DNA of 64,000 nucleotides from assembly GCA_045105775.1 (NCBI GenBank), contig JBGCDW010000083.1, forward strand, positions 1 through 64,000. The letters run 5' to 3'. The stretch's first letter is position 1. Every line of letters starts with the position of its first letter. The DNA is from Aureispira sp045105775 (lineage in GTDB: Bacteria; Bacteroidota; Bacteroidia; Chitinophagales; Saprospiraceae). The translations under genes were made by a program, and so were the position numbers. A model generated the notes under the pieces. That model saw nothing but the letters and a program-made list of their open reading frames with translations. It was not told the origin of the DNA and ran no database searches. Positions 52,324-62,026 of the stretch are shown in pieces.

Positions 52324-53166
52324 ATGGCTGATATTCCAACATTGGAACGCATGGCGACACAAGTACGCCGCGATATTGTTCGTATGGTTCACGCATGTAG
52401 CAGTGGACACCCAGGTGGCTCCTTGGGTTGTGCTGATTTTTTTACGGCATTGTATCAAGAAATCATGGAGCATGATACTGCTTTTAATATGTCGGGCAAA
52501 GAAGAAGATGTATTCTTTTTGTCCAATGGACATATCTCTCCAGTGTGGTACAGCGTCTTGGCGCGTTCTGGTTATTTTCCTGTAGCAGAATTGGCAACGT
52601 TTCGTCAATTGAATTCGCGCTTGCAAGGACACCCTGCCACACATGAAGGTTTGCCAGGGATAAGAGTAGCTTCGGGTTCTTTGGGGCAAGGCTTATCGGT
52701 AGCCATAGGAACAGCCCTGGCAAAAAAACTAGATGGCGATCAGCACCTAGTATATGCTCTTACAGGCGATGGCGAATTGCAAGAAGGCCAAATTTGGGAA
52801 GCTCTAATGTTTGCAGCTCACCAAAAAGTAGACAACCTAATTGTAACCGTAGACTGGAACGGTCAACAGATTGATGGTTCTAATGATGATGTGCTTGCAC
52901 TTGGCGATTTGGAAGGTAAATGGCTGGCCTTTGGTTGGGATGTATTGCACATGGATGGCAACAATATGCAAGCGGTAGTTGAGGGACTTCATGCGGCCAA
53001 AGCCAAAACAGGAGCAGGCAAACCTGTTGTTATTCTTATGAAAACGGAGATGGGCAAAGGGGTGGATTTTATGGAAGGCACCCACCAATGGCATGGCAAA
53101 GCTCCCAATGATGAGCAAACGGTTATTGCCCTACAGCAATTAGAAGAAACACTAGGTGATTATTAG
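52324..53166 (+). CDS. Transketolase, N-terminal subunit
   Basis: The 280-aa thiamine-diphosphate-binding half of a split transketolase. Motifs: SSGHPGGSLGCADFFTALYQ (about 27-46), GHISPVWYSVLARSGYF, ASGSLGQGLSVAIGTAL and the TPP motif GDGELQEGQIWEALMFAAHQ ending in N (about 147-168). The C-terminal half is encoded at 55061, separated by an FAD oxidoreductase gene. Together they would carry out two-carbon transfers in the pentose phosphate pathway. The start at 52324 agrees with other split subunits. Confidence 0.92.
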   Translation: MADIPTLERMATQVRRDIVRMVHACSSGHPGGSLGCADFFTALYQEIMEHDTAFNMSGKEEDVFFLSNGHISPVWYSVLARSGYFPVAELATFRQLNSRLQGHPATHEGLPGIRVASGSLGQGLSVAIGTALAKKLDGDQHLVYALTGDGELQEGQIWEALMFAAHQKVDNLIVTVDWNGQQIDGSNDDVLALGDLEGKWLAFGWDVLHMDGNNMQAVVEGLHAAKAKTGAGKPVVILMKTEMGKGVDFMEGTHQWHGKAPNDEQTVIALQQLEETLGDY

Positions 53167-53289
53167 TAGAATTTAGTTTTGTAGTAAATTATTATTTATC
53201 TTAGTAATAATTATATTTACTAGTTTTGACTAGGTAGCAACTTCAAATTTCTGTATCATTGAGTATTACTAAATAAAATAGAAATACTT

Positions 53290-54870
53290 ATGAAAAAGAT
53301 ATGCGTGTGGGGAGCTGGATGGTCTGGCCTAACGGCTGCTTTGGAGGCAAGCGAATCCCCAGAATGTGAAGTACACTTGTATGAAGCCTCTAATCGTTTG
53401 GGAGGGAAAGCTTGTGGAACGGTAGATAGTAAGAATAATATTATTACTACGCATGCTATTCGTCTAATTACAGAATACTATCACGCCTTTGCAGATATTT
53501 GCAGTAGAATTCCTATAAAGGAAAACCAAACATTACTGGAGCGTTTGTCACCAATAGATGCAATGAATTTTATTTCTATTGAGAAAAACAAGACACATGT
53601 ATTCCCCAGAAAGCTTGACAAAGAAAAATGGGGAAAATTTCGATTTTTACTGGGGGTTTTTTCTGCCTACAAATTGAAATTTAAAGATCTTACAGGTGTT
53701 AGAAAAGCATTAAAAAAATTTAGAACCTTGACAGAAACTCAAATTCGACAAATGGAAACAGACAAAGTTTCTATGCATGATTTTTTGAGTGACTATAATC
53801 TATCCAAAACAGCCAAAGACTTTATTTTTGTTTTTTTGGGTATTGTGGTGGCAGCACGACCAACCTCTATGGCAAGTATTTCGATGGATTTGATGTCCAA
53901 ATTATTTATGGGTGCAAAACGCCCTGAACAATTTATGACTGACACCTTCAAAAACGATAAAGTTTGGGTCGTAGATGGCCCTATAGGAGATCGTCTAATT
54001 CCTCCATTTGAGCAAGAATTGAGAAAAAGAGGCGTGCATATTCATCTAAATGCTCCTTTAGCAGGAGTAAAACAGGATGAAAATGACCAAACTACAGCGG
54101 TATTAGAAAGCGGGGAGCAGGTATTCGCAGATGCACACATTATTGCACTCAATAATAAAGTCTTGGAAAAATTAGAGTTGGGTCGAAAAGGAAAGCCTTT
54201 GTACAACGAATGGTCTTTTGGCGCAATTTACCCACTAAAAGAACTTCCAACAGGCCTAAAAGGGAATGACTTCAAATCCCTTTATGTGGCTATAGAATCG
54301 CCTTGGGCGATTGCTTACATCATTTGGAGTAGAGGAGCCAAAGGTTTGTGGAGCCAAGAGGTAGAATTTCCAGAGGGCTGTGAGTATTTGTTGGAAGTAG
54401 TGAGCAGTCGAATGGATTACAAAGGCCAGAGCAATAAAAATTTCTTTGAATGTACCCCTGACGAGGCTTCTAAGGAAATATTGACTCAAATAGGACTAGA
54501 TACTACTGCTATTGAGGCATTGTACAAAGACATTGTTTTTTGTGAAAATCTGACCTATACCAATACAGAAGAAGAAGATACCTTATCTTTGTACAGCAAA
54601 CCCAATGCAGATGGTTATCGCTGGAAGTTGTACGCACCGATTTATACCGCTTCGGGCGAAACACCACCTTTGGCACCGATTACGGAATTTAAGCATACTT
54701 ACTTGTGTGGAGAAGCCATTCAGATTGAGTATCCGTATACCAAAATTCCTACCTTAGAGCTTTGTAGCGAAACCTCTAAAGCGGCGGTACAACAGGTGTT
54801 TGATGATTTGGGGATTGAGCAGCAAGTGTTTCAGGAGTATCCTGAGCGGTTTGCGCTACGGCAGAAGTAA
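53290..54870 (+). CDS. FAD-dependent oxidoreductase (phytoene desaturase-like)
   Basis: A 526-aa flavoprotein of the amine oxidase / phytoene desaturase superfamily. The N-terminal dinucleotide fold is clear (ICVWGAGWSGLTAALEAS, acidic end of strand 2 in VHLYEASNRLGGKA). The C-terminal FAD-contact region resembles YLCGEAIQIEYPYTKIPTLE near 475-494. Hydroxysqualene dehydroxylase and carotenoid desaturases are the nearest types I can name, but no isoprenoid genes are adjacent. It is inserted between the two transketolase halves in the same direction, so it may be co-transcribed; a functional link is not evident. Confidence 0.8.
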   Translation: MKKICVWGAGWSGLTAALEASESPECEVHLYEASNRLGGKACGTVDSKNNIITTHAIRLITEYYHAFADICSRIPIKENQTLLERLSPIDAMNFISIEKNKTHVFPRKLDKEKWGKFRFLLGVFSAYKLKFKDLTGVRKALKKFRTLTETQIRQMETDKVSMHDFLSDYNLSKTAKDFIFVFLGIVVAARPTSMASISMDLMSKLFMGAKRPEQFMTDTFKNDKVWVVDGPIGDRLIPPFEQELRKRGVHIHLNAPLAGVKQDENDQTTAVLESGEQVFADAHIIALNNKVLEKLELGRKGKPLYNEWSFGAIYPLKELPTGLKGNDFKSLYVAIESPWAIAYIIWSRGAKGLWSQEVEFPEGCEYLLEVVSSRMDYKGQSNKNFFECTPDEASKEILTQIGLDTTAIEALYKDIVFCENLTYTNTEEEDTLSLYSKPNADGYRWKLYAPIYTASGETPPLAPITEFKHTYLCGEAIQIEYPYTKIPTLELCSETSKAAVQQVFDDLGIEQQVFQEYPERFALRQK

Positions 54871-54928
54871 GACAAAAAATCAAAAATAGATATAATAGAG
54901 GAATAGGATAATACTGATAGGCTATTTT

Positions 54929-55030
54929 ATGAGTGCCCCAGCTACTTTTGCAGTTTTCTTTTTAGAAGATTATACCCAAGAAGTACAACAATTGATTTTA
55001 GAAGCGATACAATTATATACTACTACTTAA
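54929..55030 (+). CDS. Possible 33-aa small protein
   Basis: A short frame (MSAPATFAVFFLEDYTQEVQ, then QLILEAIQLYTTT) that lies between the oxidoreductase and the transketolase C-subunit and ends 30 bp before the latter. It is amphipathic and helical by eye. I do not recognise it; it may be a remnant of a larger gene or chance. It is listed because the spacing fits an operon. Confidence 0.25.
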   Translation: MSAPATFAVFFLEDYTQEVQQLILEAIQLYTTT

Positions 55031-55060
55031 AAAAAGAAAAAACAAACAACATCACATAAC

Positions 55061-56017
55061 ATGAACATACACGATATCAAGAGTACAGGCAAAAAAGCCA
55101 CTAGAGATGGTTTTGGTGCTGGATTATTAGAGGCAGGCAAAAAAAACGACCAAGTAGTGGCTTTGTGTGCCGACTTGGTAGGTTCGCTCAAAATGAACGC
55201 TTTTATTGATGAATTTCCAGAGCGATTTTTTCAGATGGGGATTTCGGAAGCAAATATGATGGGTGTAGCAGCAGGTTTGGCTATTGGAGGCAAGATTCCC
55301 TTTACAGGAACGTTTGCCAATTTTTCAACTGCCAGAGTATTTGACCAAATTCGTCAATCGATTGCTTATTCGGATAAGAATGTGAAGATTTGTGCCTCTC
55401 ATGCAGGGGTAACACTGGGCGAAGATGGTGCTACTCACCAAACCCTAGAAGATTTGGGTATGATGAAAATGTTGCCCGGTATGACGGTTATCAATCCTTG
55501 TGATTATCACCAAACCAAAGCCGCTACAGAAGCGATTGCAGAGCACGAAGGCCCTGTGTATTTGCGTTTTGGTCGCCCTGGATGGCCTATGTTTATGGCC
55601 GATCAACCTTTTGAAATTGGTAAGGCCGTGACGTTGGCAGAGGGAACGGATGTGACCATTTTTGCGACAGGGCACTTGGTTTGGAAAGCCGTAGAAGCCG
55701 CCCAACAATTGGAGCAAGAAGGCATTAGCTGTGAGCTGATTAATATTCATACGATCAAGCCATTGGATGAAGCAGCTGTATTGGCATCAGTTGCTAAAAC
55801 CAAAGCGGTGGTCGTAGCCGAAGAGCACAATGTTATTGGTGGATTGGGAGAAAGTATTGCTCGTGTATTGGCTCTAAAGCAGCCGACCATTATGGAATTT
55901 GTGGCCGTGAATGATACCTTTGGAGAGAGTGGAAAAGTGCCCGATTTGTTAGCAAAATACGGACTAGATACTAAGGATGTATTGGCTGCCGTTAAAAGAG
56001 TATTGGCACGCAAATAG
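55061..56017 (+). CDS. Transketolase, C-terminal subunit
   Basis: The 318-aa pyrimidine-binding and C-terminal half of the split transketolase. Motifs: DLVGSLKMNAFIDEFPERFF, MGISEANMMGVAAGLAIGGK (catalytic Glu), FANFSTARVFDQIRQSIAYS, SHAGVTLGEDGATHQTLEDL and the C-terminal AVVVAEEHNVIGGLGESIAR. It pairs with the subunit at 52324. The intervening gene is unusual, since the two halves are normally adjacent. Confidence 0.93.
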   Translation: MNIHDIKSTGKKATRDGFGAGLLEAGKKNDQVVALCADLVGSLKMNAFIDEFPERFFQMGISEANMMGVAAGLAIGGKIPFTGTFANFSTARVFDQIRQSIAYSDKNVKICASHAGVTLGEDGATHQTLEDLGMMKMLPGMTVINPCDYHQTKAATEAIAEHEGPVYLRFGRPGWPMFMADQPFEIGKAVTLAEGTDVTIFATGHLVWKAVEAAQQLEQEGISCELINIHTIKPLDEAAVLASVAKTKAVVVAEEHNVIGGLGESIARVLALKQPTIMEFVAVNDTFGESGKVPDLLAKYGLDTKDVLAAVKRVLARK

Positions 56018-56166
56018 TACGCTATTGGTACATGAGCTTGGTTGTCCATTCCTTTGAATCCAACAAAGGTTTGCTTCAATTTGTTAGAATATTACTATTT
56101 TTAGTAGTAATACCTTATTTTATAATGCTTGTGCAATTTATTTGGGCACAAAAGAAACGTATTCCT

Positions 56167-56985
56167 ATGACAATAATATCTAAATATTTTTTCGGTTTGC
56201 TGGTTGTAATTGCGCTTGTTGGTAGTGCTTGCGAACGACCTGTAAATGTATTTACTGTATCGCAAGATAAAGAATTGGGTGCTCAATTGGCACAAGAAAT
56301 AGAATCAAACCCAACAGAATATCCAATTTTGGACGAAGCACAGTACTCGACTGCTTATGCGTATATGAATGGGATGAAGCAAGAAATTTTGCAATCTACA
56401 GAGGTGAAATTCAAAGATGAGTTTGCATGGCAGTTGAAAATTATCAACGATGATAATGTACTGAATGCTTTTGCTGCTCCAGGCGGTTATATTTATGTGT
56501 ACACTGGATTAATGAAATACTTGGACAAGGTAGATCATTTGGCAGGCGTATTGGCACACGAAATAGCTCATGCCGATCAGCGTCACTCTACTTCACAAAT
56601 GACCAAGCAATATGGCTTGGAATTGTTGGTGGCTGTTGCTAGTCGGAATGCTACCGCAGCCCAATTGAGCCAATTGGCTTCTGGTTTGACCCAATTAGGG
56701 TTTAGTCGTGCCGATGAGACGGATGCTGACGATCATTCTGTCGATTATTTACAATCTACTAAGTATGCTTGTAATGGAGCTGCTGGCTTTTTTGAGAAGC
56801 TGATTGCACAAGGACAATCAGGAAATACTCCTGCTTTCTTGAGCACACACCCCAATCCAGACAATCGCGTGGACAATATCAATGAACGTTCAGATGATGC
56901 AGGTTGCCCCAAAGGGCCAGCCAATTATTACCATGACAATGGCGATAACGGTGCTTATGCAGCCATGTTAGCGACCTTACCATAG
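56167..56985 (+). CDS. M48-family lipoprotein metalloprotease
   Basis: A zinc endopeptidase of the envelope. The preferred start at 56167 gives a lipoprotein signal (MTIISKYFFGLLVVIALVGS, then AC, lipobox Cys); the longest frame starts 45 codons upstream but adds an unlikely second hydrophobic segment. The active site is VLAHEIAHADQRHS (HExxH), with the third ligand in the region SRADETDADDHSVDYL. Similar lipoproteins (LoiP/BepA type) help quality control in the periplasm. From this start it is 272 aa. A terminator follows. Confidence 0.88.
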   Translation: MTIISKYFFGLLVVIALVGSACERPVNVFTVSQDKELGAQLAQEIESNPTEYPILDEAQYSTAYAYMNGMKQEILQSTEVKFKDEFAWQLKIINDDNVLNAFAAPGGYIYVYTGLMKYLDKVDHLAGVLAHEIAHADQRHSTSQMTKQYGLELLVAVASRNATAAQLSQLASGLTQLGFSRADETDADDHSVDYLQSTKYACNGAAGFFEKLIAQGQSGNTPAFLSTHPNPDNRVDNINERSDDAGCPKGPANYYHDNGDNGAYAAMLATLP

Positions 56986-57012
56986 CGTGTTGAAACACAT
57001 CGTTTCAACATA

Positions 57013-57060
57013 ATAAGAAAGCCTTCTCAGAGCATTTAACTCCGAGAAGGCTTTTCTTAT
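57013..57060. terminator. Terminator between M48 and TPR genes
   Basis: Inverted repeat ATAAGAAA-GCCTTCTC (57013-57028) and GAGAAGGC-TTTTCTTAT (57044-57060) with one bulge and a 15-nt loop. A-runs and T-runs at both ends make it bidirectional. Confidence 0.8.
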
Positions 57061-57089
57061 AAAAAATATAGATGTCAAAGTAATTAAAA

Positions 57090-58520
57090 CTAGAAATTTT
57101 CTTCTTGATGGTCGCCTTGATGATCGGCAACAAAAGCACCAATGCTTTGATCGTCCTTGAGACGTGGTGCAATTCTATAAAGATAGTAATTATAATCGTA
57201 AGCTTCCATTAAAGCACTGCCTAAAACTACAAATCCTTCTTGTCTACGTCCAGAATCGAGTAAAATGGCGGCTTGTGCATAGTCCAGTAATACATCTTGC
57301 AAGTGGCGTTTGGCTTCTTCCAAAATTTCTAAGGCTATAGAGTGGCTGTCTTCATCAATTAAGAATTCTAAATAATGAATCCATATTTCCACATTTTCTG
57401 GATCTATAGCCAGTGCTTTGTGATAAAACTCATGTGCACGATCTGAACGGTCTAATACATCATAGGTATCAGCCAAGGATAAACAAAAAGCAGCATTGTA
57501 CTTATCTACAGAATAAGCTTGTAAAAAGGCGCTTTCGGCAGCTACCCAATTGTCCTCTTCAACATAACAATTGCCCATATAGTGATAAGCACGACCGCCT
57601 AGAGTGCCAAATTTAAGTGCTTGACTATAATAAGTTCTTGCTTCTTGATACCGTTTTTGTTGCTCATAACAAAGCCCATAACGCAGCAATAATTCGCCAT
57701 CTTCGTCAAACAATACTTTATAATCATCCAAGTATTGCAAGGCTTCTGAAATTTTATTCAAATGTAGTAAGCTATCGATACAAGGGTAATAGGCAGGTTC
57801 AAATCTTTCTTGAACGACAATAGCATAGTCAAACGCTTCGGCTGCTTTGACCCATTGTTGTGCCTGCCAATAAACTAAGCCCAAATTGTACCATCCCCAA
57901 CAAGAGTAAGGATTTTTGTCTACCAATTTTTTTAAGAACAACGCCAATTCTTCATAATTATCGATGTACTCATACAAGCCCGATAAACGACTTAAAGCAA
58001 TATTATGAGAAGGATCAACATGCAAGGCTTTTTTTAAGTATTTCAGAGCGCCTTCGTAGTCTTTTTTAGTTTCGTAAATCGTAGATTCTAGTACATACAA
58101 ATCAGGCAGCTCGTCTTTTCCTGCATAACTTTTGGCGATGCGAATAACCCGAATGGCATTGTCTTGATTAAACAAGCGCATGTGAATATCGGCCTGTGTA
58201 AGATAAATGTCTAAATTGGATGGTTCATAGGTCATGGCAGCTTCTAAAATATCAAAAGCTTGCTCGTATTTTTCCTCTTCCACACACAATTGTGCTTTGC
58301 GAATGTATAAGGCGGCTGAATATGGATGTTGCTTAACAGCATTGTCGAGTGCTATTGTTGCTTTTTGTATAGCCCCTTCATCCTCATAATAATCAGCCAA
58401 GCGTAAAAAACTGTCCATCTCCAAAAAAGAAATGCCTCCATCATTCAACATAGCTTCATATCGCTCAACCAGTAATTTCAAATCAGGTTGGTTTTCTCCA
58501 CTATAATCCTGTGCTTCCAT
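57090..58520 (-). CDS. TPR-repeat protein
   Basis: A 476-aa soluble protein built almost entirely of tetratricopeptide repeats, at least ten units (for example AALYIRKAQLCVEEEKYEQA, KAEAFDYAIVVQERF-like and GGRAYHYMGNCYVEEDNWVA). It lacks a signal peptide, so it probably acts as a cytoplasmic scaffold. The C-terminus is acidic and His-rich (DHQGDHQEENF). No partner can be named from the neighbours; it is convergent with the M48 protease and divergent from the M1 peptidase. Confidence 0.88.
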   Translation of the reverse strand: MEAQDYSGENQPDLKLLVERYEAMLNDGGISFLEMDSFLRLADYYEDEGAIQKATIALDNAVKQHPYSAALYIRKAQLCVEEEKYEQAFDILEAAMTYEPSNLDIYLTQADIHMRLFNQDNAIRVIRIAKSYAGKDELPDLYVLESTIYETKKDYEGALKYLKKALHVDPSHNIALSRLSGLYEYIDNYEELALFLKKLVDKNPYSCWGWYNLGLVYWQAQQWVKAAEAFDYAIVVQERFEPAYYPCIDSLLHLNKISEALQYLDDYKVLFDEDGELLLRYGLCYEQQKRYQEARTYYSQALKFGTLGGRAYHYMGNCYVEEDNWVAAESAFLQAYSVDKYNAAFCLSLADTYDVLDRSDRAHEFYHKALAIDPENVEIWIHYLEFLIDEDSHSIALEILEEAKRHLQDVLLDYAQAAILLDSGRRQEGFVVLGSALMEAYDYNYYLYRIAPRLKDDQSIGAFVADHQGDHQEENF

Positions 58521-58738
58521 CTACAGATAGTTTTGTTTTCTAATGATGTTTTCACATCTCTTTCTTTAAAGATACAACAATATTAGGAGATAGTCAATGC
58601 CCTAATAAGGGGCAACGGCATCCCAATCGTATCTTTATTACATCTTCTAAATACCGTAAAATGTAACCGTGTATCTAATATACAAATGAAGTACCAGTAG
58701 TAGTAGTTCCATTTCTTTTATCAAAATCATAATTGTTG

Positions 58739-58746
58739 TACCTTTG
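58739..58746 (+). promoter_or_regulatory. -7 element of M1/barrel gene
   Basis: TACCTTTG matches TAnnTTTG, 32 bp before the ATG at 58778. There is no TTG at ideal spacing. Confidence 0.4.
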
Positions 58747-58777
58747 TTCATCCTCCTCATTAGCAACAAATTAGCCT

Positions 58778-61700
58778 ATGTACTTTTTGAAAAACATGAC
58801 TACCCTTTTATTGGTTTTAAATCTTTTTTTGTTGATAATCAGTACGGTAGAAGCACAATCAACCGACTATTTTCAACAAAAGGTGAATTATGATATTGAC
58901 GTTACCTTAGATGACCAAGCGCATTCCTTAACAGGAACTTTAACACTCCTTTATCATAATAATGCTCCTGACACATTGACAGAAATCTATTTTCATGCTT
59001 GGCCCAATGCTTATAAAAACAAACAAACAGCCTTTGCAAAGCAGTTGTTGAACCAAGGACGCTTAGATTTTCACTTCAGCCAATTGGAAGAGCGAGGCTT
59101 TATGGATCAGTTGGATTTTACCTGTGATGGTGCTGCGGCTACTTGGGAAGCGGTAGAACAGCAAATTGATGTATTGCGTGTGCAATTGCCACAGCCATTG
59201 GCCCCTCAAGATAGTGTGGTTATACGTACCCCTTTTCATGTGCAGTTGCCTGCCAACTTCTCGCGGTTAGCGCATCTTGGGCAGTCATATATGTTGTGCC
59301 AATGGTATCCCAAGCCTGCTGTGTACGATCAGAATGGTTGGCACACCATGTCGTATTTGGATTATGGAGAATTTTATTCAGAATTTGGCAATTACAAGGT
59401 GCAAATTACACTGCCTAGCAATTATGTAGTAGGGGCAACAGGGCAATTAAAAACAGTTGCTGAATATGATTTTTTAAAAAAACGAGCACAAGAAACAGCC
59501 AAACAAAAATTTAGGTTAGAGAATGCTTTTGCTCAAGAGTTTCCAGCATCGAGCACCACCACCAAAACCCTGAAGTATGAAGCCCAGCAAGTACATGATT
59601 TTGCTTGGTTTGCCGATAAACGATATTGGGTAGAGCTAGATACTTTTGAATTGGCTTCGGGGCGTGCTGTAGAGAGTTGTATTTTGTATACGAGTGAGGA
59701 AGCTGATTTGTGGAAGGATAAAGCCATGCAATATACCCAACGGGCGGTCAAATTCTATTCGGATATTGTAGGCGAGTATCCTTATGATAATGTAACCGTT
59801 GCTCAAGGGATTTACAAAGGTGGAGATATGGAATATCCTACCATTACCGTTATTAGTCGTGCGGCTTATGATATGGGGCTAGATAATGTAATTACCCATG
59901 AGGTAGGACACAATTGGTTTTATGGAATTTTGGGGAGCAATGAGCGCGTGTATCCTTGGATGGATGAAGGCTTAAATACCTACTTGGATTCCCGTCATTT
60001 ATCGGTTTATTACGACTATGAAACGGAATGGGAACATCTAAGTTATATAGAAGCGGCCAGCAAACGCCAAGATATGCCCATCAATAGCCCTTCAGATAGC
60101 ATCACCTCCAACAATTATTACATTTGTGGTTACGCCAAACCAACCCTCGCTTTTCGTTATTTGCAACAGTATTTGGGAACGGAAGAAATGGATCGGTTGC
60201 TTCAATTGTATTTTGAAAAATGGAAATTTAAACATCCACAACCTAAAGATTTAAGAGCGGTCTTTGAGGAAAATAGCACTAAGAATGTTGCTTGGTTTTT
60301 TGACCATGTTATTGATAGTGATGCTCAATTGGATTATGCTACTACACGTTATCAGTGTTGTCAGGCACAGGATAAATCTAGCATAACGATCAGAAACACC
60401 GGTGATTTTGCAGCACCAATTCCTGTGGGAGCAGTAGATGAAAATGGCAAGTTGATCGAAGAGCTTTGGATAGAAAATTTACCAGAGGGAAAAGATACTG
60501 TGATACAATTGCCTGAGGCAGCGGAATACCAAATTGATTATGCCCAAGAATTGCCCGAAATTAATCGCAACAACAATGTGATACGTAGCCAAGGCTTGTT
60601 CAAGAAAGGAGTGCCTGCAAAATTTAGTTTTGGCCTGGATCCCAATGCTATAGAAAAACCACGCATTAATATAGTACCCTTGTTAGGGGTTAATTTGTAT
60701 GATGGCTTGATGATAGGAGCAATCGCTTATAATTTGCCTATTCCAGAGCGAAAATGGGATTATACCTTGGCTTCCTTCTTTGCGACCAGTAGCTTAACAT
60801 GGACTGGTTTTGGACAAATCAAACATCATTCTTATTTCAAGAAGCACAAATTTACCCAAGGGCTACGCTTTAAGAGCTTTAGCAAACGCCTTAGACGACC
60901 AACAGACATACGGCCTTATCGATTCAATGAGCGATATACCAAAATTACGCCTTATGTGCGCTTGGATGTTGCTCGCCGCAATGATATTAGTTTGGTTGAT
61001 CATGTCTTAGAATTATCGGCAGCCTTTATCATAGAAGAACGTGGCATAGAGGCTAGAAACACCAACACCAATGGATTTGCCTACTTAGGAAAAGAGACCA
61101 CTTGGCGACCAACCGTACGTTTGACCCATTGGTACAAAAATAAACAAGTGTTATCGCCCTTAGAACTCAAAACACAATTGGAATACGCCAGTTATACCAC
61201 CCCATTTCGCCAAGAACAGTATTTGCAATTAACCACTGAATTGAATGCTCGCTTTTTGTACGCCAAAAAGTGGGGCGTAGATATGAGAGTTTTTGCAGGT
61301 GGTTTTTTATGGCATACCAATCGAGATTTTGGGGCTTTTCCTTTGGTGCTCATAGCAGGCAATCGCAAGGATTATCATTATGATGATTTGTGGTTGGGGC
61401 GAAGAGAACAAGAAAATGTAGCCGCCCAGCAAGTGATTATTAGAGATGGGGGGTTCAAAACGGCTATTGAAGAAATCCAGTTTGCAGGAGCTAGTAATAC
61501 CTTTATTGCAGCGGTCAACCTCAAAGCTGATTTGCCTATTCAACTGCCTATAAGTTGGTCTTGGTTGCGCCTGAAACCCTTTTTGGATATAGGTTATTTC
61601 CATATTACAGATCCCGTGGTTAGTGTGCGTGATTTGAGTACTTCGGTCATGGTCAATGCTGGATTGATGTTGGATATTGGAAATGGTTTTGGGGGGATTT

Positions 61701-61843
61701 ATTTGCCTTTATTAGCAACCGAAAACTTGCAACAACAAGCCAATTCATTTGCAGGAAATGCCTTTTATAGACGCATCACATTCAGTCTAAATCTCAATCA
61801 TTGGAATAAGAAAAATATAGTAAATACGTTGATGGATTTGTAA
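58778..61843 (+). CDS. M1 metallopeptidase with barrel-like C-terminal half
   Basis: A 1021-aa exported protein. Signal peptide at the N-terminus (MTTLLLVLNLFLLIISTVEA from the internal ATG at 58796, or six residues longer). The M1 peptidase domain (about 25-560) has HEVGHNWFYG near 374 and the third zinc ligand in WMDEGLNTYLDSR. From about 625 on the chain shows alternating strand pattern with aromatic girdles (VPLLGVNLYDGLMIGAIAYN, WTGFGQIKHHSYFKKHKFTQ) and ends in a strand FSLNLNHW, suggesting an outer-membrane barrel. The protease would then be anchored at the outer membrane. Its N-terminal half resembles the M1 enzyme at 29643. Confidence 0.85.
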   Translation: MYFLKNMTTLLLVLNLFLLIISTVEAQSTDYFQQKVNYDIDVTLDDQAHSLTGTLTLLYHNNAPDTLTEIYFHAWPNAYKNKQTAFAKQLLNQGRLDFHFSQLEERGFMDQLDFTCDGAAATWEAVEQQIDVLRVQLPQPLAPQDSVVIRTPFHVQLPANFSRLAHLGQSYMLCQWYPKPAVYDQNGWHTMSYLDYGEFYSEFGNYKVQITLPSNYVVGATGQLKTVAEYDFLKKRAQETAKQKFRLENAFAQEFPASSTTTKTLKYEAQQVHDFAWFADKRYWVELDTFELASGRAVESCILYTSEEADLWKDKAMQYTQRAVKFYSDIVGEYPYDNVTVAQGIYKGGDMEYPTITVISRAAYDMGLDNVITHEVGHNWFYGILGSNERVYPWMDEGLNTYLDSRHLSVYYDYETEWEHLSYIEAASKRQDMPINSPSDSITSNNYYICGYAKPTLAFRYLQQYLGTEEMDRLLQLYFEKWKFKHPQPKDLRAVFEENSTKNVAWFFDHVIDSDAQLDYATTRYQCCQAQDKSSITIRNTGDFAAPIPVGAVDENGKLIEELWIENLPEGKDTVIQLPEAAEYQIDYAQELPEINRNNNVIRSQGLFKKGVPAKFSFGLDPNAIEKPRINIVPLLGVNLYDGLMIGAIAYNLPIPERKWDYTLASFFATSSLTWTGFGQIKHHSYFKKHKFTQGLRFKSFSKRLRRPTDIRPYRFNERYTKITPYVRLDVARRNDISLVDHVLELSAAFIIEERGIEARNTNTNGFAYLGKETTWRPTVRLTHWYKNKQVLSPLELKTQLEYASYTTPFRQEQYLQLTTELNARFLYAKKWGVDMRVFAGGFLWHTNRDFGAFPLVLIAGNRKDYHYDDLWLGRREQENVAAQQVIIRDGGFKTAIEEIQFAGASNTFIAAVNLKADLPIQLPISWSWLRLKPFLDIGYFHITDPVVSVRDLSTSVMVNAGLMLDIGNGFGGIYLPLLATENLQQQANSFAGNAFYRRITFSLNLNHWNKKNIVNTLMDL

Positions 61844-61881
61844 CAAAAGCACCTTATAGGGTATACAGATCATTTCTACAC

Positions 61882-61912
61882 TTGTATTCCACCATAAAAA
61901 ATAGTATCTTTA
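61882..61912 (+). promoter_or_regulatory. Promoter of 62027 gene
   Basis: TTG (61882-61884), 20-bp spacer, TATCTTTA (61905-61912; one mismatch to TAnnTTTG). It leaves a leader of about 108 nt, which contains a GGGTT/AACCC hairpin and an outer GAAGTT/AACTTC pair. Confidence 0.5.
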
Positions 61913-62026
61913 AAAGCCCGAACTTACTGTAGTACTATTATTTGACTAAGAAGTTGCTTAAAAATAGGGTTGCCTTGATAACCCAGCATCAGGCTACTCG
62001 TAAATAACTTCTAAACAACAACAACA

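Noticed and set aside
52246..52689. 147-codon frame on the minus strand
   Set aside because: Antisense to the transketolase N-subunit and composed of unlikely residues (many Cys/His/Arg).
56032..56166. N-terminal extension of the M48 protease
   Set aside because: The extension would put an extra hydrophobic segment before a perfect lipoprotein signal peptide, so the internal ATG at 56167 is the more likely start.
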